Positions 27,102 through 34,113 of a stretch of DNA of 64,000 bases are shown piece by piece; the first letter of the stretch is position 1, and the number at the start of each line of letters is the position of its first letter. The stretch is from Hufsiella ginkgonis (GTDB lineage Bacteria; Bacteroidota; Bacteroidia; Sphingobacteriales; Sphingobacteriaceae). Made by a program: the position numbers and the translations under genes. The stretch is taken from contig NZ_WVHS01000001.1 of assembly GCF_009834915.1 (NCBI RefSeq), positions 62,001-126,000 on the forward strand, given 5' to 3'. The notes under the pieces are model-generated. The model searched no databases. It was given only the letters and a program-made list of their open reading frames with translations, and had not been told where the DNA came from.

Positions 27102-27566
27102 CTAAGAGGACACTTTATCTTCAGCCGCTTTATAGGCTGCGGCCTTTTTTGAGCAGTCGCCGCAAATGCCATACACGATCAAATTGACCGTTCCCGCTTC
27201 AAACCCATGCGGCATTGATAATTTGGGTATGGCCAGGTGATCAAGGCAGTATACACGAAAACAAACGGTACAATTAAAATGCACGTGCTCGTCATAATGA
27301 CTATGCTCACTGCAAGCGGGGCCGCACATGGCGTAATTTGCCGTACCGTTCACATCCAGGATCTTGTGAATGATCCCCTTCTCTTCAAACGTCTTCAGCA
27401 CCCGGTAAAGGGTCACCCGGTCTACTTCGTTGCCAAGCACTTCTTCCAGGTCGGGCTGGGACGTAGCTGCCTGCCTTTTTGAAAGTATATTTAGCACACT
27501 TAATCGTGGCCTGGTTTTTTTCAGGTCATGCCTTTCAAGCATGTCTTCAAATCCGGTAATCGACAT
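27102..27566 (-). CDS. Fur-family metal-dependent repressor
   Basis: The 154-residue protein has the winged-helix N-terminus of Fur proteins (residues ~1-85, with LKKTRPRLSVLNIL and the recognition region DRVTLYRVLKTFEEKG), then a metal-sensing half with the His/Cys-rich loop CSEHSHYDEHVHF and two CxxC pairs (CTVC and CGDC) that form the structural zinc site. The sequence cannot separate Fur, Zur and PerR; the palindromes nearby and the MerC-like neighbour make a zinc-type sensor a reasonable guess. It lies 127 bp upstream of the CxICD gene on the same strand. No TTGCATTT site is seen at its own promoter. Confidence 0.93.
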   Translation of the reverse strand: MSITGFEDMLERHDLKKTRPRLSVLNILSKRQAATSQPDLEEVLGNEVDRVTLYRVLKTFEEKGIIHKILDVNGTANYAMCGPACSEHSHYDEHVHFNCTVCFRVYCLDHLAIPKLSMPHGFEAGTVNLIVYGICGDCSKKAAAYKAAEDKVSS

Positions 27567-27647
27567 ATCCGGTAAAATATAAAATTAAATAATAAGACAT
27601 CGTCAGAAAAATGTGCGCATGAATGAAAAGCGTTATGCTTTGGTTTT

Positions 27648-27675
27648 AAAAGCATCTTAGTTGCATTTATTTTTA
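27648..27675 (+). promoter_or_regulatory. Operator palindrome abutting a -7 element
   Basis: The 21-bp site 27648-27668 reads AAAAGCA-N6-TTGCATTT and matches the MerC operator at 14 or more positions. It runs directly into TATTTTTA (27668-27675), a near -7 element, with exactly the join seen at the merC-like gene. The decayed gene at 27759 lies downstream. Confidence 0.6.
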
Positions 27676-27758
27676 AATCGGCACAATAACTGTTTCGCTT
27701 TAAAAGTTACCTGTACAGCCAGGATCATTTCATTCGTAAACTTCGGCCATCCTTACTC

Positions 27759-28207
27759 ATGACTAAGCTTTTCACTATGCTATTATTTTTATTGCTGATC
27801 GTTCCCGTCGTTACGCAGCGACCGCATCGCCCGGGAGACGCCATCGGCTCTATTAACTGGGATATTGTAGGTACTGTTCGTTTCCGGCAGGTGAGCGAAA
27901 AGGAATTTTACCCATTTACGGGGAAACGCTCCGGCGCTTCGAGGGCGACGTGCTGGATTTAAAAGGATACATGATCCCAATCAGGAGCGGGAAAAAACAA
28001 ACCGAATTTTTACTTTCAACGCTCCCTATTAATCAATGCTTTTTCTGCGGAAAGAACGGGAATCCGATCATGATCCTGGTGAAAATGCGTTCGCCGGTCC
28101 AATTCAAAGTTCTCCCGATCCATATGAAGGGCAAATTAATGCTTGATAACCAAAATGCGGCCGTTTCACCCCCGGTTTCCCTGCAAAACGCACAGATGGT
28201 GGAATAA
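27759..28207 (+). pseudogene. DUF3299-like exported protein, frameshifted
   Basis: Two overlapping frames together read as one secreted protein of ~149 residues. The first (from 27759) gives a signal peptide (MTKLFTMLLFLLLIVPVVTQ) and INWDIVGTVRFRQVSEKEFYPF, then goes off at a stop at 27960. The second resumes with LRRFEGDVLDLKGYMIPI, then CFFCGKNG and PVQFKVLPIHMKGKLML. Adding one T to the TTT run near 27918 restores a single frame. The joined product resembles DUF3299 proteins, which are often encoded near zinc-uptake genes. It could be a sequencing slip at a homopolymer rather than true decay. An operator-like site lies ~90 bp upstream. Confidence 0.65.
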
Positions 28208-28211
28208 TAAC

Positions 28212-29123
28212 TCATATCAACTCATGATTAAGCATCGCCCCGGCTTTGCTTCCTGCGGCAACCGCCCCCGCCACGGATCGCATCGGATGCGTATTATCCC
28301 CTGCCGCATAAACTCCGGGTATAGTAGTTTGCTGAAAGTCGTTCACCTCGATATGCCCCAACGTTGTTAGTGCACATCCCATCTCCATTGGGATGGGGCA
28401 GTGCTGCGCAAATGCCGGTCGTGCATACAACGCCGTTAATGGAAGGCTGGCTCCATCTTTAAATTCAGCGGATGTAAGATACCCGTTTTCATGCCGGATG
28501 GCTTCGACTTCCCTCTCATTTACCGCAATTTGCATAGCTTCAAGCTTCTCCCGCCTCGCGGCATCGATCATTGATGGCCCGTTCGTCAATATGGTTAAAT
28601 GCCCGGTTAAATTACGGACAAGCGGTGCAAAGTCTGCCGCCATATCACCGTTCATTAAAATACCGGTCGGCTGATCCCGGAATTCATAACCATGACAATA
28701 GGGGCACTGTACCACCGAGGTGCCCCAGCATTCCGCGAAACCGGGAATATCGGGCATCAGGTCTTTAATGCCTGTTGCAAAAAGGAGTTTGCGGGTGTGA
28801 AATTGCGCTCCTGCCGTCGTTTCAACCAAATAGTGGTTATCCTTACCAATGGCCCTGGCCGCTAACCCTTCCAGGAAACGCACCGTCGGGTAAGCCATTA
28901 CCTGCCTGCGGGCGGCTAACGTGATTGCTGCCGGGGAATTACCATCGTGGGTTAAAAAATTATGAGAGTATTTGGCGAAGCGGTTACAGGGCTCCCCGCT
29001 GTCGATGATCAGTACTTTACGGCGCGATCTTCCTAAAGCGAGGGCTGCGGATAATCCGGCATAACTCCCGCCTATAATAATTACATCGAGAATATCTCTG
29101 GTTGTGTCGTAGTCCTTTTTCAT
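28212..29123 (-). CDS. Thioredoxin-reductase-like FAD/NAD(P) oxidoreductase
   Basis: The 303-residue protein has the FAD-binding loop IIGGSYAGLSAALALGR near residue 20, a CPYC redox pair in VQCPYCHGYE near residue 143, and the second FAD motif GVYAAGDN near the C-terminus. This is the thioredoxin reductase fold, but the preferred electron acceptor is unknown. I choose the ATG at 29123 because it falls 2 bp after the merC-like stop; a start at 29138 would overlap that gene. Coupling to a MerC-like gene under the putative metal operator suggests a role in thiol or metal homeostasis. It is convergent with the frameshifted DUF3299-like gene. Confidence 0.9.
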   Translation of the reverse strand: MKKDYDTTRDILDVIIIGGSYAGLSAALALGRSRRKVLIIDSGEPCNRFAKYSHNFLTHDGNSPAAITLAARRQVMAYPTVRFLEGLAARAIGKDNHYLVETTAGAQFHTRKLLFATGIKDLMPDIPGFAECWGTSVVQCPYCHGYEFRDQPTGILMNGDMAADFAPLVRNLTGHLTILTNGPSMIDAARREKLEAMQIAVNEREVEAIRHENGYLTSAEFKDGASLPLTALYARPAFAQHCPIPMEMGCALTTLGHIEVNDFQQTTIPGVYAAGDNTHPMRSVAGAVAAGSKAGAMLNHELI

Positions 29124-29125
29124 GA

Positions 29126-29509
29126 TTAATGAACGCATTGTTTGGTTAATTTCAGGTTAATTACATGGGCCAGCAGGATGCATACGCCTCCCAACGGCAA
29201 AAGCACCGGTTCAAGATGCTGGAGGACGGCATCATGTGCCGCAGCGATCAGTAAAAATCCACCCAGTAAAAGCATTGCGGGCCGCGCATTCCGGTGATGG
29301 CGGCAGTAAGAAACACCCAACGAAAAGCCGGCTATAGCCATTGAGATCCCAATGATGCTCCATTCTACCCAACCTTCGGCGAGGAAGGCCAGCCCCCATA
29401 GCGGAAGCGATGGAATGACCAGCGGCATTGCCGCGCAGTGAATGGTACAAAGCGCTGAAGTCGTTATTCCGAACCTATCTGCCCTGACCGTTAATTTAAC
29501 TGTTTTCAT
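29126..29509 (-). CDS. MerC-domain membrane protein
   Basis: The 127-residue protein has about four membrane segments and the MerC-type metal motif CTIHCAAMP at residues ~21-29, plus further Cys/His residues (YCRHH). MerC proteins carry mercuric or other soft metal ions across the inner membrane; Bacteroidota homologues often sit next to Fur-family genes without other mer genes, as here, so mercury resistance is not implied. I use the ATG at 29507-29509: a longer frame begins upstream, but would include the operator and the -7 element. The oxidoreductase gene follows 2 bp downstream in the same operon. Confidence 0.85.
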   Translation of the reverse strand: MKTVKLTVRADRFGITTSALCTIHCAAMPLVIPSLPLWGLAFLAEGWVEWSIIGISMAIAGFSLGVSYCRHHRNARPAMLLLGGFLLIAAAHDAVLQHLEPVLLPLGGVCILLAHVINLKLTKQCVH

Positions 29510-29513
29510 ACCG

Positions 29514-29541
29514 CAAATATAAATGCAATATTGTTGCATTT
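29514..29541 (-). promoter_or_regulatory. Operator and -7 element of the merC-like operon
   Basis: Positions 29521-29541 form the palindrome AAATGCAA-N5-TTGCATTT with perfect 8-bp arms, the best copy in the window. On the minus strand it runs directly into TATATTTG (29514-29521), a perfect -7 element. The start codon at 29509 is only 4 nt further, so the transcript may be leaderless. Confidence 0.7.
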
Positions 29542-29644
29542 AATAATTGATCCTATTAATGACATACGGTCGACAAATACACCCTTTTACTAGGGCTGCA
29601 CACGGCGATGTCTATCGCACAATTGGATCTCTCTTTGAATTTTG

Positions 29645-29677
29645 TTACAACTAAGTTGCTAAAAAGCTTTACTTTTG
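29645..29677 (+). promoter_or_regulatory. Possible operator and -7 element before the second CxICD gene
   Basis: TTACAAC-TAA-GTTGCTAA (29645-29662) is a near palindrome that keeps the GTTGC core, followed at 29670-29677 by TACTTTTG, a perfect -7 element. TTTG lies 25 nt upstream at 29641-29644. Confidence 0.4.
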
Positions 29678-29702
29678 AATGGGATATAAAAGAGCACACA
29701 GC

Positions 29703-29966
29703 ATGCTGCTTTCGCCAAAACTGAGAAGTTTTGCGGGAGGCATTCTATTGATATTCTTTTTTATTCCGTTGTCGGTACAGATGATTCATGCGCATACCGA
29801 TTCCGTCTTCACCTATAAAAAAGACAGCCATGCGCCGGTGGTCCATAAGCATCAGGCTGCCTGCCGGATTTGCGATTATTATGTTCACAAACAACCCAAA
29901 GGCCTCACCTGGGCGCCGCCAGCTTCTCCATATCCTTGCGGGCTTGTTGAAACCAACTTCCGGTGA
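29703..29966 (+). pseudogene. Second CxICDxxxHKQP small protein, C-terminus replaced
   Basis: The protein begins MLLSPKLRSF, has one membrane segment (GGILLIFFFIPLSVQMI), a His-containing stretch, and CRICDYYVHKQPKGL, clearly a paralogue of the gene at 26624-26974. I prefer the ATG at 29703 over one at 29679, since the -7 element ends at 29677. After position ~29921 the DNA encodes an ABC ATPase fragment in another frame, so the last ~15 residues are not native. The gene therefore looks truncated by a deletion that joined it to the ABC fragment. It may still make a shortened protein. Confidence 0.6.
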
Positions 29967-30033
29967 AGTTAATATGAACGAAACAGTAATTAACCGCATG
30001 CAGGAGAGAAGTCTCGACGCTTTTCGCGGCCAG
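29923..30033 (+). pseudogene. ABC transporter ATPase fragment (LolD/MacB-like)
   Basis: In the frame of 29923 the DNA reads LLHILAGLLKPTSGEV, then INRMQERSLDAFRGQ, which is the segment that follows Walker A in LolD-type ATPases. Walker A itself, the signature and Walker B are all missing. Only ~37 codons survive, fused to the truncated small gene upstream and ending in a hairpin. Confidence 0.7.
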
Positions 30034-30055
30034 TTGAAACTGCCCAAAGACGAAA

Positions 30056-30087
30056 AAAGAGCACTCAAAGCGCTCTTTCCTGTTTTT
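30056..30087 (+). terminator. Hairpin with T-run after the ABC fragment
   Basis: AAAGAGC and GCTCTTT pair across a 9-nt loop and are followed by CCTGTTTTT. It would end transcripts from the small CxICD gene. Confidence 0.55.
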
Positions 30088-30129
30088 AAATGGGTAGATA
30101 GAAGTATATGTGGGGTAGAATGTGCGGTG

Positions 30130-30264
30130 TTAAGCGGCCTTCGTCTGCGATTGCATTTGCGCCGCCTTGAAAACCTTAAGATCCCGTTTTAACAGCATCA
30201 GCAATTGCTTATCAAAGCTGGACATCATTTTATCGGCAGTGGTTTTTGCAGTCGAGATTTTCAT
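30130..30264 (-). CDS. Small basic ORF, 44 aa, unknown
   Basis: The ATG at 30262-30264 opens a frame MKISTAKTTADKMMSSFDK, continuing LLMLLKRDLKVFKAAQMQ and ending QTKAA. The product is basic and would form an amphipathic helix in its middle. I do not recognise it. Codon use is plausible, and the plus-strand frame opposite it looks like a shadow. It stands alone between a terminator-like hairpin and the PNPOx gene. It could be a false call. Confidence 0.35.
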   Translation of the reverse strand: MKISTAKTTADKMMSSFDKQLLMLLKRDLKVFKAAQMQSQTKAA

Positions 30265-30442
30265 GGCAGGTTGTTTTAGTTGAATAGATCATAACCAAAA
30301 TGATGCCATCGCTACTTTGAAGCTGATTCTCGTAAAAAACGTTTAAGGTGCTATACAGGCGGACAATACATTGTACAGGATTTGAAGCATGTATCCCGAA
30401 CAAATCATTTCCGGTAAGTGTTAAGCTGTTAACATTTATACC

Positions 30443-30955
30443 ATGGAAGAGAAATCAAGCATAGAGAATTTAAACGGGGCGGCGGCCGTTCAGAAGATCA
30501 GGGACCTCGCCGAAAACTCGATGAGTTGCGTGATGCAAACCGCACTGACCGACCGGCCGATACCCAGCAGACCGATGGGAGTTAACAGATCTGACGAAAG
30601 TGGCAGGCTGTACTTCCTCAGCCATCGCGGCTCGGGCAAAAATGCCGACATCTTAAAGTCACCCGAGATGCAGATCACGATTAACAACGACAAAGACCTG
30701 GAATATCTCTCCCTTTTCGGATCGGCGGAAGTGTATCGCGAACAAGCACTTATTGACGAAATGTACTCACCGTTCGCCGACAACTGGTTTGATGGTAAAG
30801 AAGATCCGGCAATAACCATCAACAGGTTCACACCCAAGTCAGGGCATTATTGGAACGCCAAACATGGAAAGCTTGTGCAATTTGCACACATCCTGGTAGG
30901 CGCGATCACCGGGAAGAAAAGTGACGACGGAGTTGAAGGTGAAATTTTATTATGA
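30443..30955 (+). CDS. PNPOx-family general stress protein (GSP26-like)
   Basis: The 170-residue protein fits the pyridoxamine-phosphate-oxidase-like split-barrel family, in the general stress protein 26 group, which bind FMN or related flavins. Visible features are the strand SCVMQTAL, the region GRLYFLSHRGSGKNADI near residue 55, ITINNDKDLEYLSLFGSAEVY near residue 76, and W134 in SGHYWNAKHG near the C-terminus. No pyridoxine pathway genes are near. The 38-aa microprotein and the DUF3140 remnant just downstream are also typical of stress-protein islands, so a stress role is likely; the substrate is not known. Confidence 0.88.
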   Translation: MEEKSSIENLNGAAAVQKIRDLAENSMSCVMQTALTDRPIPSRPMGVNRSDESGRLYFLSHRGSGKNADILKSPEMQITINNDKDLEYLSLFGSAEVYREQALIDEMYSPFADNWFDGKEDPAITINRFTPKSGHYWNAKHGKLVQFAHILVGAITGKKSDDGVEGEILL

Positions 30956-31214
30956 AATCCGGTTCGGAATGAACAAAATTATAAGGATAGATTCCCAGGT
31001 TAAAGCGAGGCAACGCTTTCGTCGTCCCGGTCTTCTGCATTTGCAAACGATGATAACTCCGATGAAAATTGCCTGCTGTCTGACGAATAGCTTGAAAATA
31101 GGCTTATTTGGAAGAGAGGAGGATAAATAGTAAACTTGCCAGTTTGCCGCAGTTTAGAGTCCTGCAACAAAGTGCTTTCGCGTTTGGAGCTAGGGAAGCT
31201 GAATAACCAGCCTG

Positions 31215-31331
31215 TTAATGTTCTTTTTTTGTTTTCTTCACGCAATTCGGCACTGTCTTTCCATCTTTCTTTTTAGTTCCCAACTGTTTGTAGCCTGACC
31301 AGCAGGGATCTTTTTCCTTTTTAGTTGCCAT
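31215..31331 (-). CDS. Conserved 38-aa microprotein (PCWSGYKQLGTKKK type)
   Basis: The frame starts MATKKEKDPCWSGYKQLG and ends with KTVPNCVKKTKKEH. This short, lysine-rich protein with one Trp and two Cys separated by about 20 residues belongs, as far as I recall, to a small family seen in bacteria and phages with the pattern CWxGYKxxGxKxKxGxxVPNCV. Its function is unknown. It is too small for standard gene calling. It is on the opposite strand from the PNPOx gene and is followed downstream by about 260 bp without a gene. Confidence 0.8.
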   Translation of the reverse strand: MATKKEKDPCWSGYKQLGTKKKDGKTVPNCVKKTKKEH

Positions 31332-31416
31332 GATGATAAGTTTTTATAATCCAGGCAAGATTTATACCAAGATCGGTATCTAACTGTTTATATATTTTAT
31401 GACCTTAATCTGCGGT

Positions 31417-31659
31417 TCACTTTTTACTGTAATCGTGTCCCCAATTTTTGAGTGAATAGTCCCAATTGGAGTCTTTGGGATTTTCAGGCTGTTGCGCCAA
31501 ATGCCTGCTGATATATCCGTGGACCTTTTGCATATGTTGATAATCCGGGGCATTAAGCTCGCTTTTCTTTTTGTTGAGGATTTTGATGATGTGTTTACCT
31601 GATTTATGCCCAATTGATTCCCCATCAGCCGATTACCCGAAATTTCCGGTGTCCTCACA
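31417..31659 (-). pseudogene. DUF3140-like remnant, N-terminally truncated and frameshifted
   Basis: On the minus strand one frame reads ESIGHKSGKHIIKILNKKK, then YQHMQKVHGYISRHLAQQP and YSLKNWGHDYSKK, which is the C-terminal half of DUF3140 proteins including their characteristic SLxNWGHD ending. The frame has a stop just before it (31633-31635) and no start codon. The expected preceding segment (TPEISGNRL) is in a different frame, so there is at least one frameshift, and the first ~30 residues are gone. A longer open frame across this DNA (31380-31658) is the wrong register. Confidence 0.7.
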
Positions 31660-31744
31660 GTATCTTCTAAAGGGGGGTTAAATGGGGTTAATTTAGGTCG
31701 TTAAACCTGGAAGAACTAAAAATGAAAAGCTGGTACTATGCTTA

Positions 31745-31784
31745 ATAAAAACAAAAGTGGCTCAGACGTGCTGATCTGACCCAC
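31745..31784 (-). terminator. Terminator of the IPT/TIG lipoprotein gene
   Basis: GTGG-G-TCAGA pairs with TCTGA-G-CCAC around an 8-nt loop, with one mismatch, then TTTTGTTTTTATT follows on the minus strand. It is 32 bp beyond the gene's stop. Confidence 0.75.
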
Positions 31785-31815
31785 TAAATGTAACCCAAGA
31801 CAACGAATAGTATGT

Positions 31816-33336
31816 TTATTTACAAAGCGTAATGGCATTCAGCACATCCTGTGTTGCGGCAAAGGTGCTGTTAGCAGTTAACGTTAGCGCCGGTACATAT
31901 TTGGTCATGTATACATCTACAATCCGGGTTTCCGCCCGGTAAGAATATTGCGGCAAAGCGCTTAACCTTTTTACCTGTGCTTTAAGCGGGCAAAAATCAT
32001 TTAAGACTGCGTTGTCGGTAACACGCATTACCGGGCAGGTTTCCAGGTTTGTCAGCGCCGCCAAAGAATTTAGTTTGCCGTTACCGGTAATATACAATCC
32101 ATTGATCGTGGCTGAGCTAAATGCAAGGGAAAGTGCCGGTAAGGTAAGGCTGGTTAAAAGATCTAAACCACGAAGGCTGGTCAATGCCTGATTGTTAACA
32201 ATCGATAACGAGCCTGCACTTTGCAGCGAAGTGAACTTGCTGAAATCGGGAGCTGCCGTGCCGGAAATGTAAATAGCCTGTGTACATGATCTTAGCGCAC
32301 TGAAGTCCAGGTCTGTCAACTGTTCACAGACACTGATCCTTAGACCTCCCAGGAGCACGTTGCCATTGATATTTGTCAGCCCTTTAAAACTTAAGCTTCG
32401 AAGTTTAGGGCACGAACTAACGACTATAGAACCCGTAGTTCCGGCCAGCTTATCCATGAACACATTCGTTACCGATAAATCGCTGAGCTGGACAGCGCCC
32501 GCAGACGTTACACTGTTTAAAAATGAAACATCTGTTAATAATGGGCATGACCTGATGATAAGCATATTACTTACCGAGTTGATGTTAGCCAGACCGGAAA
32601 GCGAGGTGATATCCTTTCCGCTGATGGTTAATGATCCTGAAATCTGTAATTGTTTCCCCATATTTTGCACCACAAACTCATCTACTAATGCCTGGGTACT
32701 TAAATTTACATTACCGCCGGTGTATGGGACATTGGTGGGCGTGATGTACGAAAACATACCGGCATTGACACTCAGACCGTCTTTGAGCACAGTCACATAT
32801 CCACTGGTACAAGTGGGGGTTATTACCTTGATCTCGGTTTCAGTAACCGATTGAACGATCGCAGGTACGCCATTGAACATTACCTGCACATCAGGTAACG
32901 AAACGCCGAAGTGTAAACCGCTAAGGGTTACGATTGTCCCAGCCGGGCCTGAGTTGGGTGTAACCCGCGAAACCAAGGCAGGATCAGTGTAGGTAAACGT
33001 CGGGCCGCTGATTACCCCGCTATTCGTGGCAATTGAGATATTGCCGGTAGTTGTAACAGGCACAATTACCTTTATTTCGGTTGAAGAGAATGATTGAATG
33101 ACTGCACTAACGCCGTTGAACATCACTTTGCCCGGTGTGCCTGCGTCCCGCAGGTTGGTCCCGGTGATTATGGCCGTTGCGCCTGCCGTTACAACAGAAG
33201 GCGACAAACCGGTAATGGTTGGTCCTTGTACCGGTTTAGGGACCGGCACCGTATTGCCAGGGGAAAGCTTTTTATCCTTTTCACAGGCACTGATCACTAT
33301 TATTATGACGAATAATGCAGATAAAATCCTTTTCAT
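31816..33336 (-). CDS. IPT/TIG-domain surface lipoprotein with leucine-rich-like repeats
   Basis: The 506-residue protein has a lipobox (VIIIVISAC), a short proline-rich linker, and two IPT/TIG immunoglobulin-like domains (about 40-120 and 120-200), each opening with a variant of ITGLSPSVVTAG or VTRVTPNSGPAGT. The rest (about 230-470) has repeated hydrophobic strands such as LTDLDFSALRSC and SLRGLDLLTSL, resembling the receptor L-domain/BspA-like leucine-rich repeat fold. Proteins of this type are surface adhesins or glycan-binding lipoproteins; SusE/F-like binding cannot be claimed. It has its own terminator. The two-component genes upstream on the same strand are 69 bp away and could control it. 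Confidence 0.8.
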   Translation of the reverse strand: MKRILSALFVIIIVISACEKDKKLSPGNTVPVPKPVQGPTITGLSPSVVTAGATAIITGTNLRDAGTPGKVMFNGVSAVIQSFSSTEIKVIVPVTTTGNISIATNSGVISGPTFTYTDPALVSRVTPNSGPAGTIVTLSGLHFGVSLPDVQVMFNGVPAIVQSVTETEIKVITPTCTSGYVTVLKDGLSVNAGMFSYITPTNVPYTGGNVNLSTQALVDEFVVQNMGKQLQISGSLTISGKDITSLSGLANINSVSNMLIIRSCPLLTDVSFLNSVTSAGAVQLSDLSVTNVFMDKLAGTTGSIVVSSCPKLRSLSFKGLTNINGNVLLGGLRISVCEQLTDLDFSALRSCTQAIYISGTAAPDFSKFTSLQSAGSLSIVNNQALTSLRGLDLLTSLTLPALSLAFSSATINGLYITGNGKLNSLAALTNLETCPVMRVTDNAVLNDFCPLKAQVKRLSALPQYSYRAETRIVDVYMTKYVPALTLTANSTFAATQDVLNAITLCK

Positions 33337-33405
33337 ATGAATTGTAAATTATACTGCAAGGTACCTGTCGACCGCGCTGCCGTCAATCCTGCAAATTGGG
33401 GGATT

Positions 33406-34029
33406 TTAGTCTAGCCACTTGTTACTACCGGCAACCTTTAGCGCTTCGGCCTTGCTGTTGACAGCCAGTTTTTGATAAATGTTCTTGATATGGCTCCGGA
33501 CAGTTTCTTTGCTGATAAACAGGTCGAGCGCGATTTTGCTATAGCTTTTGCCTTCGGAAATCCCTTTGAGCACTTCCCGTTCACGATCCGACAGCGGCGA
33601 ATCAAGTGCACGCCCAAAGGACTGCACGACCATTTTGGCAATCTGCAGGCTCATCGGCGCACCGCCGGAAAAGGCTTCCGCAATATTTTTAAGGATATTG
33701 TCGCCGTCAGAGTTTTTGACAATATAGCCGCCGGCACCGGCACAAAGCGACTGGAATACCTTACTGCTGTCTTCCAGTACCGTAATAATCAGCACGATGC
33801 ATTCCGGCAGTTGTTTTTTGATCCGAAAGGTTCCCTCGATGCCACTGATGCCTGGCAGATCGATGTCCATCAGCACGAGATCAGGCTGATCAGTTACCAA
33901 TTTTTTGAGGGCATCTTCGCAGCTGCCGTATTGCCCGATAAGGTTGTATTCGTCCGTGGTATTTATTACCGCAGCAAAGCCCTCCCTGATCTTGCTGTTA
34001 TCTTCTATGATCGCGATCCTTTTTTTCAT
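33406..34029 (-). CDS. LuxR-family response regulator
   Basis: The protein begins MKKRIAIIEDNSKIREG (ATG at 34029; the open frame continues three codons to a TTG). The receiver domain (residues 1-120) has the phospho-acceptor aspartate in LVLMDIDLPG near residue 54 and the acidic pair at the N-terminus. The C-terminal LuxR/FixJ-type HTH (about 140-205) has LSDREREVLKGISEG and SKETVRSHIKNIYQKL. It follows the histidine kinase gene by 84 bp on the same strand. Together they form a NarL-type two-component system; the target genes are not known, but the lipoprotein gene downstream is a candidate. Confidence 0.94.
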   Translation of the reverse strand: MKKRIAIIEDNSKIREGFAAVINTTDEYNLIGQYGSCEDALKKLVTDQPDLVLMDIDLPGISGIEGTFRIKKQLPECIVLIITVLEDSSKVFQSLCAGAGGYIVKNSDGDNILKNIAEAFSGGAPMSLQIAKMVVQSFGRALDSPLSDREREVLKGISEGKSYSKIALDLFISKETVRSHIKNIYQKLAVNSKAEALKVAGSNKWLD

Positions 34030-34113
34030 TTTGAACAATTTGTTTTTTTAACGGCCCTGACGCTTGCATGTGTTTACTTATTTTGATTTTTGAGCGGCAA
34101 GCTCATGCAGGTT

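Noticed and set aside
29126..29509. Mercury-resistance (mer) operon
   Set aside because: No merR, merA or merP nearby and the oxidoreductase lacks the MerA N-terminal metal domain; only the MerC-type domain is present.
29788..30192. 134-codon frame as an intact gene
   Set aside because: Only 29923-30033 resembles an ABC ATPase; the part before it is the shadow of the CxICD gene and the part after it covers a hairpin and the reverse-strand 44-aa frame.
31380..31658. 92-codon minus-strand frame
   Set aside because: It overlaps the DUF3140 remnant in the wrong register; the other frame gives recognisable protein.
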